A stretch of 64,000 bases of DNA. Origin: Pseudomonas oryzihabitans (lineage in GTDB: Bacteria > Pseudomonadota > Gammaproteobacteria > Pseudomonadales > Pseudomonadaceae). Both the position numbers and the translations under genes were made by a program. A model generated the notes under the pieces. The model searched no databases and had not been told where the DNA came from. It was given only the letters and a program-made list of their open reading frames with translations. Shown here one piece after another: positions 56,299 through 64,000 of the stretch (positions within the stretch are counted from its first letter, which is position 1; each line of letters begins with the position of its first letter). The stretch is from positions 124,001 through 188,000 of the forward strand of contig NZ_VDND01000007.1 of NCBI RefSeq assembly GCF_007665395.1. Reading direction: 5' to 3'.

Positions 56299-56631
56299 TC
56301 AGGAAGTCTGGGCGTCCGTATCGAGTTGCCCATACCAGTCGGCGTAGGGCGTGTTCTTCGCCAGGTGGCGGTTGTAGTCGGGCGCGCCATCCGTCCACCA
56401 GACCGGACCCCGCTCGCCCAGGGCGCGCTTGGCGGCGTCCACCGCGGCGCGGGCATCACGCAAGGCTGCTTCATCCCCCTGGCGCTTGGCCACGCCAACC
56501 TGGCGGCGGGCGTCCATCAGCTCGTGGGTCAGGGCCGTGCGGCGGTCGCTGGGCAGGTCGGGATCGGTGCAGCGCCAGAGCCGGCCCCTGACCACGAAGT
56601 AGCGACCATCCGGGGTGGTGGGGTAGCGCAT
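56299..56631 (-). CDS. conserved protein of unknown function
   Basis: A 110-residue soluble protein that starts MRYPTTPDGRYFVVRGRLWR and carries a central helical stretch rich in Ala, Arg and Lys. It ends with an aromatic WTDGAPDYNRHLAKNTPYAD motif. I recall similar proteins in several proteobacteria but no function. It is followed on the same strand by the GNAT gene with a 20-bp gap, so the two are probably cotranscribed. Confidence 0.75.
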   Translation of the reverse strand: MRYPTTPDGRYFVVRGRLWRCTDPDLPSDRRTALTHELMDARRQVGVAKRQGDEAALRDARAAVDAAKRALGERGPVWWTDGAPDYNRHLAKNTPYADWYGQLDTDAQTS

Positions 56632-56645
56632 GGGCAGGCCTCGGT

Positions 56646-57302
56646 TCAGTCGTCGATGTCGCGCAGGGCGCGGCAGTCCGGATAGGTCGAGCAGGCCCAG
56701 AATTCCCGGCCCTGGTGGCGTCCGCTACGGGCGCGACGCCGCACCATGGGCGCCTGGCACTCGGGGCACTCCGGGGCCAGGCCCTGGCTTGGCTCGCTCG
56801 CGCGAGGGCGCGAACGCCGGCCGCCGAACACGGCGTCGCGCACGGCGCTGGCGGAATAGCGCGCCGCGGCCGGGATCTCCACCAAGCGCAACTGGGCCGC
56901 TTCGCACACCGACCGCACGAAGCGATCACGCTGCTGCCGGTGACGTTGCAGGTGGGACCTGTCGTTGAGTTCCACCACCGCATGCACGGCGAGGTCGTCG
57001 CGACGGCAGATGGCGAAATCGAAGTGCTTGGCGTTGATGCGGTTCTGGGCGATGAGATAGCGCCGCCGGTCACGCAGCGGCAGGGTCTGCACCACGTCGG
57101 CGATGCGCACCTTGCCGAACACCCGGTAGTCGTCGCCCACGGCTTCGTCGAGCACGGCGAGGAAGGCTTGTTCGGCGGGGGTGAAGAGGGCTTCGACCTG
57201 GCGATAGGGAAAGGCGGCCTGACGGCGGCGGTGCCACCACCAGCTTGCCCCGAGCAGCAGCAGTCCGGCCAGGACCACCAGGGGCAGGTAACGCTCGTAC
57301 AT
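56646..57302 (-). CDS. DUF2726 protein with a topoisomerase-type zinc ribbon
   Basis: A 218-residue protein. One N-terminal membrane helix (about 5-23) anchors a DUF2726 domain (~35-155; VVELNDRSHLQRHRQQRDRF is characteristic), a restriction-endonuclease-like fold. The C-terminus is a four-Cys zinc ribbon, CPECQAPM then FWACSTYPDCRALRD, like those of topoisomerase I. Function unknown; nucleic-acid binding is plausible. The ATG at 57302 follows GGAG; the upstream TTG is less likely. Confidence 0.85.
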   Translation of the reverse strand: MYERYLPLVVLAGLLLLGASWWWHRRRQAAFPYRQVEALFTPAEQAFLAVLDEAVGDDYRVFGKVRIADVVQTLPLRDRRRYLIAQNRINAKHFDFAICRRDDLAVHAVVELNDRSHLQRHRQQRDRFVRSVCEAAQLRLVEIPAAARYSASAVRDAVFGGRRSRPRASEPSQGLAPECPECQAPMVRRRARSGRHQGREFWACSTYPDCRALRDIDD

Positions 57303-57372
57303 CGCGAACTCCAACAGCGGGGCGCCATGATAGTGAGTTCCGGCGCGGGGCGGCAGCGGCGGCGACGAAGCG

Positions 57373-57753
57373 TCAGTCGCGCCGCGGCGCCTGGCGTTGC
57401 AGGTCGTCCAGGCGCAGCAGGGTCATGGACTTCAGACAGCTCAGATACTGCAGCTGCTGCATGGCGCCGCTGAAACCCCGGGTCGCCGTGGCGCACCGGG
57501 GCGCCCGGTCGTCCTGCCAGAGGCGTTGCAGGCGTTCCAAGTTGGGGCGCTGGGCCGGGCTGCTGGCGGCCAGCGACCGGGCGTAGACGGCGCCCAGCCG
57601 GCTTTCCGCCGCCGCCAGGTCCAGGGCGGCGCAGGCGGCCAGTTGGCGCTCATCGCCTTGGCGATCGCACTCGGCCGGCGGCGGCTCGGCGGCCCGCACC
57701 GAGGTCGCGAGCAGCAGGGCGAGGAGGAGGGAGGACAGGCGGGAAGCGCTCAT
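57373..57753 (-). CDS. LprI-family (DUF1311) secreted protein
   Basis: A 126-residue exported protein with a signal peptide (about 1-22, ending VRA) and an LprI-like domain with cysteines in ECDRQGDERQLAACAALDLA and LQYLSCLKSMTL. The mycobacterial family member inhibits lysozyme, and Gram-negative homologues are poorly studied. Lysozyme inhibition here is an inference. Confidence 0.8.
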   Translation of the reverse strand: MSASRLSSLLLALLLATSVRAAEPPPAECDRQGDERQLAACAALDLAAAESRLGAVYARSLAASSPAQRPNLERLQRLWQDDRAPRCATATRGFSGAMQQLQYLSCLKSMTLLRLDDLQRQAPRRD

Positions 57754-57807
57754 GAAGGACGACTGTTCCGGTGGCAGCGCTTCTAGACTGCCGTAAAGAA
57801 CGGCTTC

Positions 57808-58761
57808 TCACCAGGCACCATCGGTCTCCTGCCGTTGGCCATGGGTGTCGCGGAAGAGGCGCACCTGCTCCAGCAACCAGGCGATCCAACGCTGCACCGG
57901 CGCCGCCACCGGGCCCTTGGGCAACACCAGGAAGTAGCCCTGGGGCGAAAGCTGGTTGAACTGGTCCGGCAGCGGGCGGACCAGGGCGCCACTGGCCAGC
58001 AGCCGCTGGGCCAGCACGCAACCACCGAGGGCGACGCCCTTGCCGGCCGCCGCCTGTTGCAGCGCCATGCCGCTCAGGGAATAGCGCGGGCCGCGCAGGC
58101 TGTCGCTCAGGCTGACGTCCTGGCTGGCGAACCAGTCCTGCCAGGCATTGAATCTGCTGCTGGGCCGACCCGCGCGCCAGCCGCCTGGCCATTCGGCATG
58201 CAGCAGGGGATAGTCCAGCAAGGCCGCGGGCGCCGCCAGCGGCGAGGGAATCAGCGCCGGACTGCAGACCGGGAAGATCCACTCGCGCAGCAGCAGCCGG
58301 GTCTCGCCATCCTGCCAGTCACCGCGGCCATAGCGGATCGCCGCCTGGGTGCCGCCTTCGGTGCCGAGGGGGACGATGGCGGACGAGGCGTCGAGGAAGA
58401 CCTCGATATCGGGATGCTGGCGCTGGAAGTCTTCCAGGCGCGGCAGCAGCCATTCCTGGCCGAAGGTGGGCGGTGCGCTGACGGTCAGCACGCTGCTCTT
58501 GAGCCGTGCCCGGGCCACGGCATGGGTCAGGCCGTCGAGATGAGGGGCGATCTCGGTGGCCAGGGCGCGCCCCTGCACGGTGAGCCGCACGCCCTGGGGC
58601 AGGCGCTCGAACAGGGCCTGCCCCAGCTCCTCTTCCAGCAGGCGGATCTGCCGGCTGATGGCACCGGCGGTGACGTGAAGTTCGTCCGCGGCCTTGGCGA
58701 AATGCTGGTGGCGGGCCGCCACGGCGAAGGCGCGCAAGGCGTTGAGGGGGAGGGCGGTCAT
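57808..58761 (-). CDS. LysR-family regulator, GcvA-like
   Basis: A 317-residue LysR regulator close to the GcvA/AmpR branch: LPLNALRAFAVAARHQHFAK, then AADELHVTAGAISRQIRLLE as the helix-turn-helix, and FERLPQGVRLTVQGRAL. It is divergent from the first EamA transporter gene with 108 bp between, so it probably regulates that exporter. The effector is unknown. Confidence 0.92.
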   Translation of the reverse strand: MTALPLNALRAFAVAARHQHFAKAADELHVTAGAISRQIRLLEEELGQALFERLPQGVRLTVQGRALATEIAPHLDGLTHAVARARLKSSVLTVSAPPTFGQEWLLPRLEDFQRQHPDIEVFLDASSAIVPLGTEGGTQAAIRYGRGDWQDGETRLLLREWIFPVCSPALIPSPLAAPAALLDYPLLHAEWPGGWRAGRPSSRFNAWQDWFASQDVSLSDSLRGPRYSLSGMALQQAAAGKGVALGGCVLAQRLLASGALVRPLPDQFNQLSPQGYFLVLPKGPVAAPVQRWIAWLLEQVRLFRDTHGQRQETDGAW

Positions 58762-58869
58762 GGCAGTTAGCCTTAGTTTTCCTGAGCCTGACGCCCATTA
58801 AACATCGTTTGTCGGACCTATTCAGCCACCTGCACCATCGCCGCACTGTCTTTTCTCGGAGCCACCCCC

Positions 58870-59772
58870 ATGCGCAAGGAACTGGACGCCCCCGCAGTGC
58901 TGCTGATGCTGGTGCTCTGCCTGGTGTGGGGGCTGCAGCAGACCGCGATCAAGGCCATCGCCGAACAGGTGGATCCGCTGCTGCAGATCGGCTGGCGCTC
59001 GCTGCTGGCGGCGGGCTTGCTCTATGCCCTGGCCCGCTGGCGCGGCATCCGCTGTCTGGGCCGCGACCAGACCCTGGTGCCCGGCCTGCTGGCCGGCTCG
59101 CTGTTCGCCCTGGAATTCCTCTGCATGGCGGTGGGCCTGAAGTACACCAGCGCCGCGCACATGGTGGTGTTCATCTATACCGCGCCGCTGTTCGCCGCCT
59201 GCGGCCTGCATTGGCTGGTGCCGGGCGAGCGCTTGTCGGCGCGCCAGTGGCTGGGCATCGGCCTGGCGAGCACGGGGGTGGTCTGCGCCTTCCTGATCGG
59301 CCAGCCGAGTGGCGCGACCAGTTGGCGCGGCGATCTCATCGGCCTGCTCGGCGGCGCCTGCTGGGGCGCCACCACGGTGCTGATCCGTCGCAGCGCCCTG
59401 GCCGAGGCGCCGCCGCTGCGCACCCTGTTCTATCAACTCGGCGTGACCGGGGTGGTGCTGCTGGCCCTGGCCCTGCCGCTGGGCAAGCGCCTCGATCTGG
59501 CCGGCCTGGATTCCCTGGCCTGGTCGAGCCTGGCGTTCCAGGTGTTCATCGTCGCCGGGGCGAGCCTGCTCGGCTGGTTCGTGCTGCTCAGCCGCTATCG
59601 CGCCGCGCCCCTGGGGGTGCTGACCCTGCTCACGCCGCTGTTCGGCGTGCTGATGGGCGTCTGGCTGCTGAAAGAGACGCCGGGCCCCGGTTTTCTCGCG
59701 GGCGCCGCCCTGGTGCTCAGCGGTCTGCTGATCGTCAGCTATCCTTCCCGCTCGCGACCGGCGCCCTGCTGA
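58870..59772 (+). CDS. EamA/DMT-family transporter 1
   Basis: A 300-residue, ten-helix drug/metabolite transporter with two EamA repeats (about 10-140 and 155-290). LWGLQQTAIKAIAEQVDPLL is in repeat 1, and PLFGVLMGVWLLKETPGPGF is the repeat-2 signature near the end. The group exports amino acids or metabolites. It is preceded by a divergent LysR gene and followed after 24 bp by a second EamA gene; the two may form an operon. It is not clear whether they function together. Confidence 0.9.
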   Translation: MRKELDAPAVLLMLVLCLVWGLQQTAIKAIAEQVDPLLQIGWRSLLAAGLLYALARWRGIRCLGRDQTLVPGLLAGSLFALEFLCMAVGLKYTSAAHMVVFIYTAPLFAACGLHWLVPGERLSARQWLGIGLASTGVVCAFLIGQPSGATSWRGDLIGLLGGACWGATTVLIRRSALAEAPPLRTLFYQLGVTGVVLLALALPLGKRLDLAGLDSLAWSSLAFQVFIVAGASLLGWFVLLSRYRAAPLGVLTLLTPLFGVLMGVWLLKETPGPGFLAGAALVLSGLLIVSYPSRSRPAPC

Positions 59773-59796
59773 CTCGCCTGGCCGTACGAGAACTCG

Positions 59797-60690
59797 ATGC
59801 CGTCCACCGCCCTGCACCCCTGGCTGTTGCGCCTCATCCCGCTGGTCTTCCTCGCCCTCTGGTCCGCCGGCTTCGCCGTCTCCAAGGTGGGCCTGGCCTA
59901 TGCGCCGCCCTTCACCATCCTGACGATGCGCTATGCGCTGGCCTTCAGCGTGCTGCTGGTGGCCTTCCTGATCCTCCGGCCGCCGTTGCCACGCACGCGC
60001 CGGGAGTGGGCGAATCTCGCCGTGGTGGGCTTCCTCATCCAGGGCGTCTACTTCGGCATGAGCTATGGCGCCCTGGTGCTGGGTGCCTCGGCCAACGTGG
60101 TGGCCATGGTCGCCTCGCTGCAACCTATCCTGGTCGCCCTGGGCGCGCCGCTGCTGGTGGGCGAGCGGGTGGCGCCGCTGCAATGGCTGGGGCTGGCGCT
60201 CGGCCTGCTGGGCGCCATCGGGGTGATCCTGGCGCGCGCCAGCGTCGCCGTGGAGTCCGGCCTGGGCATCCTGCTGGCGGTGGGGGCGTTGCTGGGCATG
60301 ACCAGCGCGGTGCTCTACGAGAAGCGCCTGGGCGTGGCCCAGCATCCGGTGACCAACAACCTGGTGCAGTACAGCGTCGGCCTGGTCTGCTGCGCGCCGG
60401 TGGCGCTGCTGTTCGAGCACAGTCCGGTGCACTGGGCGCCGGCCTTCATCGGCGCCCTGGCCTACCTGGTGCTGGCCAATTCGCTGCTGGCCATCAGCCT
60501 GCTGGTGTGGATGATCCGCGCCGGCGAGGCGGCGCGGGTCAGCGCTTTGTTCTTCTGCGTCCCGCCGGGCGCGGCCCTGAGCGCCTGGCTGCTGCTGGGC
60601 GAGACCCTGCCCCCGCTGGCCTGGGCGGCCATGGTGATCGCCATCGGCGGCGTGCTGCTGGCGACCCGTACGGGGCGCAAGGCGGGCTAG
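59797..60690 (+). CDS. EamA/DMT-family transporter 2
   Basis: A 297-residue, ten-helix EamA transporter. WSAGFAVSKVGLAYAPPFTI opens repeat 1, and PPGAALSAWLLLGETLPPLA is the repeat-2 signature. It follows EamA 1 by 24 bp. Its TAG stop shares the CTAG sequence with the convergent LysR gene. Substrate unknown. Confidence 0.9.
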   Translation: MPSTALHPWLLRLIPLVFLALWSAGFAVSKVGLAYAPPFTILTMRYALAFSVLLVAFLILRPPLPRTRREWANLAVVGFLIQGVYFGMSYGALVLGASANVVAMVASLQPILVALGAPLLVGERVAPLQWLGLALGLLGAIGVILARASVAVESGLGILLAVGALLGMTSAVLYEKRLGVAQHPVTNNLVQYSVGLVCCAPVALLFEHSPVHWAPAFIGALAYLVLANSLLAISLLVWMIRAGEAARVSALFFCVPPGAALSAWLLLGETLPPLAWAAMVIAIGGVLLATRTGRKAG

Positions 60691-61592
60691 CGGGGCTCCG
60701 CCAGCACCACGCGCTCGGCGAGGAAATCGAGGAACACGCGGATCCGTTGGGGCATGGCGCCGCCCTGGCCCAGGTAGACGGCATGGATCTCCTCGCGGTC
60801 GCCCGGGTTGCAGTCCTGCAGCACCGCCCGCAGGCGACCCGCGGCGAGATCCTCCGCGACTTGGAAGGCCGCCAGCCGCGCCAGGCCGACGCCGGCCAGC
60901 GCCAGGTGCCGCAGGGCCTCGCCGTCACTGGCCTGGACCGTGCCCGAGAGCGGCAGGGTCAGCAGCTCGGCGCCCTGGCGCAGCGGCCAACCGGGTTGTG
61001 CCCGGGCATAGTTGGCGCCCAGCCGGTTATGCCCGAGCAGGTCGTCGGGCGTAAGGGGCAGTCCCTGCCGTGCCAGATAGTGGGGCGCACCCACGATCAG
61101 CATGGGCGTCGCCCCCAGCCGGCGCGCCACCAGCTGGGAGTCCTTCAGCCGTCCGGCGCGGATGGCCACGTCGGTGCGTTGCTCCAGCAGGTCGACCACC
61201 TCGTCGGTCAGCACCAGCTCCAGGGTCACCTCGGGATAGCGGGCGAGAAAGTCGGGCAGCAGCGGCAACAACACATGGTGGCCGAAGGGTACGTTGGCGT
61301 TGATGCGCAGGCGGCCGCGCGGCGTGCTGGCGGCGCTGCCGCAGCGCTCGGCGTCCTCCAGGTCGGCGAGCAGCCGCACGCCGCGCTCGTAGAAGGCGCA
61401 GCCTTCGGCGGTGAGCTGCAGCTGGCGCGTGGACCTGTTGAGCAGGCGCGTGCCCAGGCGCTGTTCGAGCCGGGTGACCAGTTTGCTGACGGCCGAAGGC
61501 GTCAGGCCGCTCAGGCGTGCGGCACTGGAAAAGCCGCCGGCTTCCACCACCCGCACGAAGACCTCCAGTTCGCCGAAACGATTGACGCCCAT
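60687..61592 (-). CDS. LysR-family transcriptional regulator
   Basis: A 301-residue LysR regulator. The HTH is in GFSSAARLSGLTPSAVSKLV (about 19-38), and the effector domain begins near residue 90. Two AGGAG sequences lie just upstream of ATG 61592. It overlaps the stop of EamA 2 by 4 bp. It is divergent from the SGNH-hydrolase gene, so it could control either neighbour. Confidence 0.92.
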   Translation of the reverse strand: MGVNRFGELEVFVRVVEAGGFSSAARLSGLTPSAVSKLVTRLEQRLGTRLLNRSTRQLQLTAEGCAFYERGVRLLADLEDAERCGSAASTPRGRLRINANVPFGHHVLLPLLPDFLARYPEVTLELVLTDEVVDLLEQRTDVAIRAGRLKDSQLVARRLGATPMLIVGAPHYLARQGLPLTPDDLLGHNRLGANYARAQPGWPLRQGAELLTLPLSGTVQASDGEALRHLALAGVGLARLAAFQVAEDLAAGRLRAVLQDCNPGDREEIHAVYLGQGGAMPQRIRVFLDFLAERVVLAEPR

Positions 61593-61699
61593 CTCCTGCG
61601 CTCCTGTGAATCTCATTCATCAATGTTGTTCCAGGAGGCAGTCTATTCGTCTTTCGTGGTCGACGGCAGGATAGGGCTTTCCCACCCTGGAGCCCGCCG

Positions 61700-63013
61700 A
61701 TGGCCGTTCTTCCCGTTTCCCCAAGCCTGGCGAAAGCCGGTTCGCTGCTGTGTACCCTGGCGCTGGGTCTACTGGCCGGTGAGACTGCCCGGGCCAGTTC
61801 AGCCGTGCCGCCACCCCACTGGGTGGCGACTTGGCAGGCCAGTCCCCAGCCGGTCTGGGGAGCGGATTTCCTCTTTCCCACCCATCTACCGCCGCAGCTG
61901 GACGACCAGACGGTACGCCAGGTCGCGCGCCTGAGCCTGGGCGGCGAACGGCTGCGGGTGCTGTTTTCCAATGCCTATGGCCGGCAGCCCGTCACCCTCG
62001 GGCCGGTGACCCTGGCGTTGCCGGCGGCGATGGCGGGCAGTGTCGCGGCGGACAGTCTCGAGGCGGTCACCTTCAGCGGCCGGCCCACCTCGGTCATTCC
62101 CGCGGGCGGCGAGTTGCTCAGCGATCCCGTCGCCCTGCCCGTCGCGGCCCTGGCCCAGGTCGTCGTCAGCTTCCATCTGCCGCGGCCCACATCCATGACC
62201 ACCTTCCATTGGGACGGTCGGCAGACCGGCTGGATCGTGCCGGGCGACCAGACCCTCGCCCCTCGCCTGGACGCCGGCGGCCAGGTGCTGGAGACCACCG
62301 CACGACCGCTGCTGGCGGGCATCCAGGTGGAGACCATCGCGTCCGGTCGTAGCGTGGTGGTCATCGGCGACTCCATCACCGATGGCGCCACGGCCAGCCT
62401 GGACCGCGACCAGCGCTGGCCGGACGTCCTCGCCGAACGCCTGGCGCCGCATGGGGTAGCGGTGGTCAACGCCGGTATCTCGGGAGCCCGCTTGCTGAGC
62501 GACGGCATGGGCGTCAAGGCCCTGGACCGCCTGGACTGTGATGTCCTGGCACAGCCCGGCGTGGCCAGCGTCATCGTGCTGCTGGGCATCAACGACATCG
62601 CCTGGCCGGGGACCGCCTTCGCCCGGACGGCTTCGCGACCGAGCCTGGAAGACCTCATCGCCGGCTATCGACAGCTGATCCAGCGCGCCCACGCCCGGGG
62701 GCTCAGGGTCCTGGGCGCGACCTTGACCCCTTTCGCCGGCGCCCTGCCCGGCACGCCCCTGGCCGACTACTACCAGCCGGCCAAGGAAGAGTTGCGCCAG
62801 CGCCTCAACGCCTGGATCCGCACCAGCGGTGCCTTCGATGCGGTGGTGGATGCCGACGCCGCGCTGCGCGATCCCCGCCAACCGACGCGGCTCGCGGCCG
62901 AGTACGACTCCGGTGACCACCTGCACCCGGGGGATGCGGGCAATCGCGCCCTCGCCGCGGCGGTGGACCTGGCGGCGCTGCTGCCCGCGGTCGCCAGCGG
63001 GCCGCAGCCCTGA
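61700..63013 (+). CDS. secreted SGNH/GDSL-family hydrolase
   Basis: A 437-residue exported esterase-like protein. A signal peptide (about 1-34, ending in TARAS) is followed by WVATWQASPQPVWGADFLFP, an N-terminal ~150-residue segment typical of these larger SGNH proteins. The catalytic Ser is in VVVIGDSITDGATAS (~215-229), the Gly and Asn blocks are NAGISGARLL and LLGINDIAWPG, and the Asp/His pair is in DSGDHLHPGDAGNRAL. It probably hydrolyses esters on polysaccharides or lipids outside the cytosol; the substrate is unknown. Confidence 0.9.
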   Translation: MAVLPVSPSLAKAGSLLCTLALGLLAGETARASSAVPPPHWVATWQASPQPVWGADFLFPTHLPPQLDDQTVRQVARLSLGGERLRVLFSNAYGRQPVTLGPVTLALPAAMAGSVAADSLEAVTFSGRPTSVIPAGGELLSDPVALPVAALAQVVVSFHLPRPTSMTTFHWDGRQTGWIVPGDQTLAPRLDAGGQVLETTARPLLAGIQVETIASGRSVVVIGDSITDGATASLDRDQRWPDVLAERLAPHGVAVVNAGISGARLLSDGMGVKALDRLDCDVLAQPGVASVIVLLGINDIAWPGTAFARTASRPSLEDLIAGYRQLIQRAHARGLRVLGATLTPFAGALPGTPLADYYQPAKEELRQRLNAWIRTSGAFDAVVDADAALRDPRQPTRLAAEYDSGDHLHPGDAGNRALAAAVDLAALLPAVASGPQP

Positions 63014-63023
63014 CCACTCGGCG

Positions 63024-64000
63024 TCAGGTCGTCTTCAGCCCCGCCAGCACCTTGTCCACCGTCAGCGGATAGTCGCGGATGCGTACCCCGCAGGCGTTGT
63101 AGACGGCGTTGGTGAGGGACGCTCCCGCGCCGCAGATCCCCAGTTCGCCCACCCCCTTGATCTTCAGCGGATTGGCCTTGTCGTCCACTTCCGGCAGGAA
63201 GTAGGCCTCGATGGCGGGGATGTCCAGGTGGCTGGGGTAGTGGTAGTCGGCCAGGTCGTGGTTGACGAAGTGGCCATGGCGGGTATCGATCACCCCCTCT
63301 TCGTGCAGGGCGCTGCCCACGCCCCAGATCATCCCGCCGAGCATCTGCGAGTGGGCGGTCTTCTCGTTGAGGATGCGCCCGGCGGCGAACACCCCGAGCA
63401 TGCGTCTCAGGTGGATCTCGCCGGTGATGGCATGCACCCCCACCTCGGCGAAGAAGGCGCCATAGCCCTGCTGCGAATAATCCTTGAGCGTCTGCCCCGG
63501 CTTGATCTCGCCGATGGCCTGGAGATCATGCTCGCGGGCCAGTTCGGCGAGGTCGCGGCTGCCGTTGTCGGCGATCAGGCGTCCCCCCACGAAGCGCGCG
63601 CTGGCCGGGTCCAGGCCGGCCGCCTGGGCCGCTTTCAGCCGTAGATTCTCGCAGGCCAGGTACACCGAGGAGCCGGAGCTGGCGGCGCCGAAGGAACCAC
63701 CGGAGCCCGCGCCGGCCGGGTCGTCGCTGTCGCCCAGCAGCACCTTGACCCGCTCCACCGGCAGGCCGAGGGATTCCCCGGCGATCTGCGCCAGGATGGT
63801 ATAGGTCCCGGTGCCGATGTCGGTCATGGAGGTCTTCACCGTGGCCGTGCCGTCGGCCTCCAGCCGGACCCCGGCCTGCGAGGGGCGCATCACGTTGGCG
63901 CGGCTGGCGGCGGCCATGCCCATCCCGACCAGCCAGTCACCGTCGCGGACCTGCCCGGGCTTGGCGTTGCGCTGGTTCCAGCCGAAGCGGCGGGCGCCTT
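63024..64000 (-). CDS. molybdenum-binding subunit of an aldehyde/xanthine-type oxidoreductase (5' end outside window)
   Basis: The C-terminal ~325 residues of a molybdopterin-binding large subunit of the xanthine dehydrogenase family. The frame stays open to base 64000, so the start is beyond the window. Cofactor and active-site stretches are GTGTYTILAQIAGESLGLPV, GSGGSFGAASSGSSVYLACE and the catalytic Glu in KIKGVGELGICGAGASLTNA (EL after KGVG). It may be a PaoC/YagR-like aldehyde oxidoreductase. Small FeS and FAD subunit genes should lie upstream, outside the window. Confidence 0.88.
   Translation of the reverse strand, partial: GARRFGWNQRNAKPGQVRDGDWLVGMGMAAASRANVMRPSQAGVRLEADGTATVKTSMTDIGTGTYTILAQIAGESLGLPVERVKVLLGDSDDPAGAGSGGSFGAASSGSSVYLACENLRLKAAQAAGLDPASARFVGGRLIADNGSRDLAELAREHDLQAIGEIKPGQTLKDYSQQGYGAFFAEVGVHAITGEIHLRRMLGVFAAGRILNEKTAHSQMLGGMIWGVGSALHEEGVIDTRHGHFVNHDLADYHYPSHLDIPAIEAYFLPEVDDKANPLKIKGVGELGICGAGASLTNAVYNACGVRIRDYPLTVDKVLAGLKTT

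Overview
The window looks like a chromosomal segment of a GC-rich Pseudomonas. I am confident of the genus but not of the species. Supporting signs are the 531-residue type of isocitrate lyase beside a small conserved gene, a copABCDRS copper operon, a gntT/gntK/gntR gluconate locus with TAGCGCT operators, REP-like GTAGGAGCGG and GTAGGTTGGG palindromes, and a high density of LysR regulators and MFS/DMT exporters. There is no rRNA, tRNA, insertion sequence, integrase or CRISPR array that I can see.

Layout. 1-3.7 kb: end of prpD (methylcitrate cycle) with a terminator, then a small conserved gene and aceA (glyoxylate shunt). The region upstream of aceA holds two matching inverted repeats and a run of hairpins. 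3.7-17.4 kb: housekeeping and envelope genes (GFA protein, parvulin, CAP-domain protein, VOC protein, DUF305 protein, SotB sugar exporter, DUF4442 protein, SUV3-like helicase, CPA1 antiporter, hemolysin III, RlpA-like lipoprotein, GGDEF protein, DJ-1/PfpI and GST pair, DUF2846 lipoprotein).

17.5-25.6 kb: the most interesting accessory block. It is an eight-gene leftward operon with overlapping genes. A Pot/opine-type ABC importer encloses a three-subunit FAD/2Fe-2S amine or amino-acid dehydrogenase, and a cupin gene ends the block. A divergent IclR regulator faces it across a perfect 14-bp-arm inverted repeat. The substrate cannot be named from sequence.

25.6-38.3 kb: RNA and small-molecule methyltransferases, an SDR lacking the usual catalytic tyrosine with a divergent LysR gene, an AT-rich islet with one secreted orphan, a GNAT enzyme, a second GGDEF protein, an orphan BRO-N/XRE regulatory pair facing each other over a Fur-like palindrome, an NTF2-like protein, a stand-alone acetolactate synthase, a YbfB-type exporter with a PtrR-like regulator, and D-galactose 1-dehydrogenase. 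38.3-39.3 kb: a dense array of two alternating palindromic repeat families.

39.3-49.5 kb: trmA, a purine NCS2 permease, a DHA2 exporter, a small conserved gene, an RcnB-like protein, an ABM monooxygenase, PhoD phosphatase, and the gluconate transporter, kinase and LacI-type repressor with an operator before each gene. 49.5-55.8 kb: copper resistance operon copABCDRS with a palindromic box upstream of copA. 55.8-64 kb: GNAT enzyme, small conserved genes, LysR and EamA genes, an SGNH hydrolase, and the end of a molybdenum aldehyde/xanthine oxidoreductase large subunit that runs off the window.
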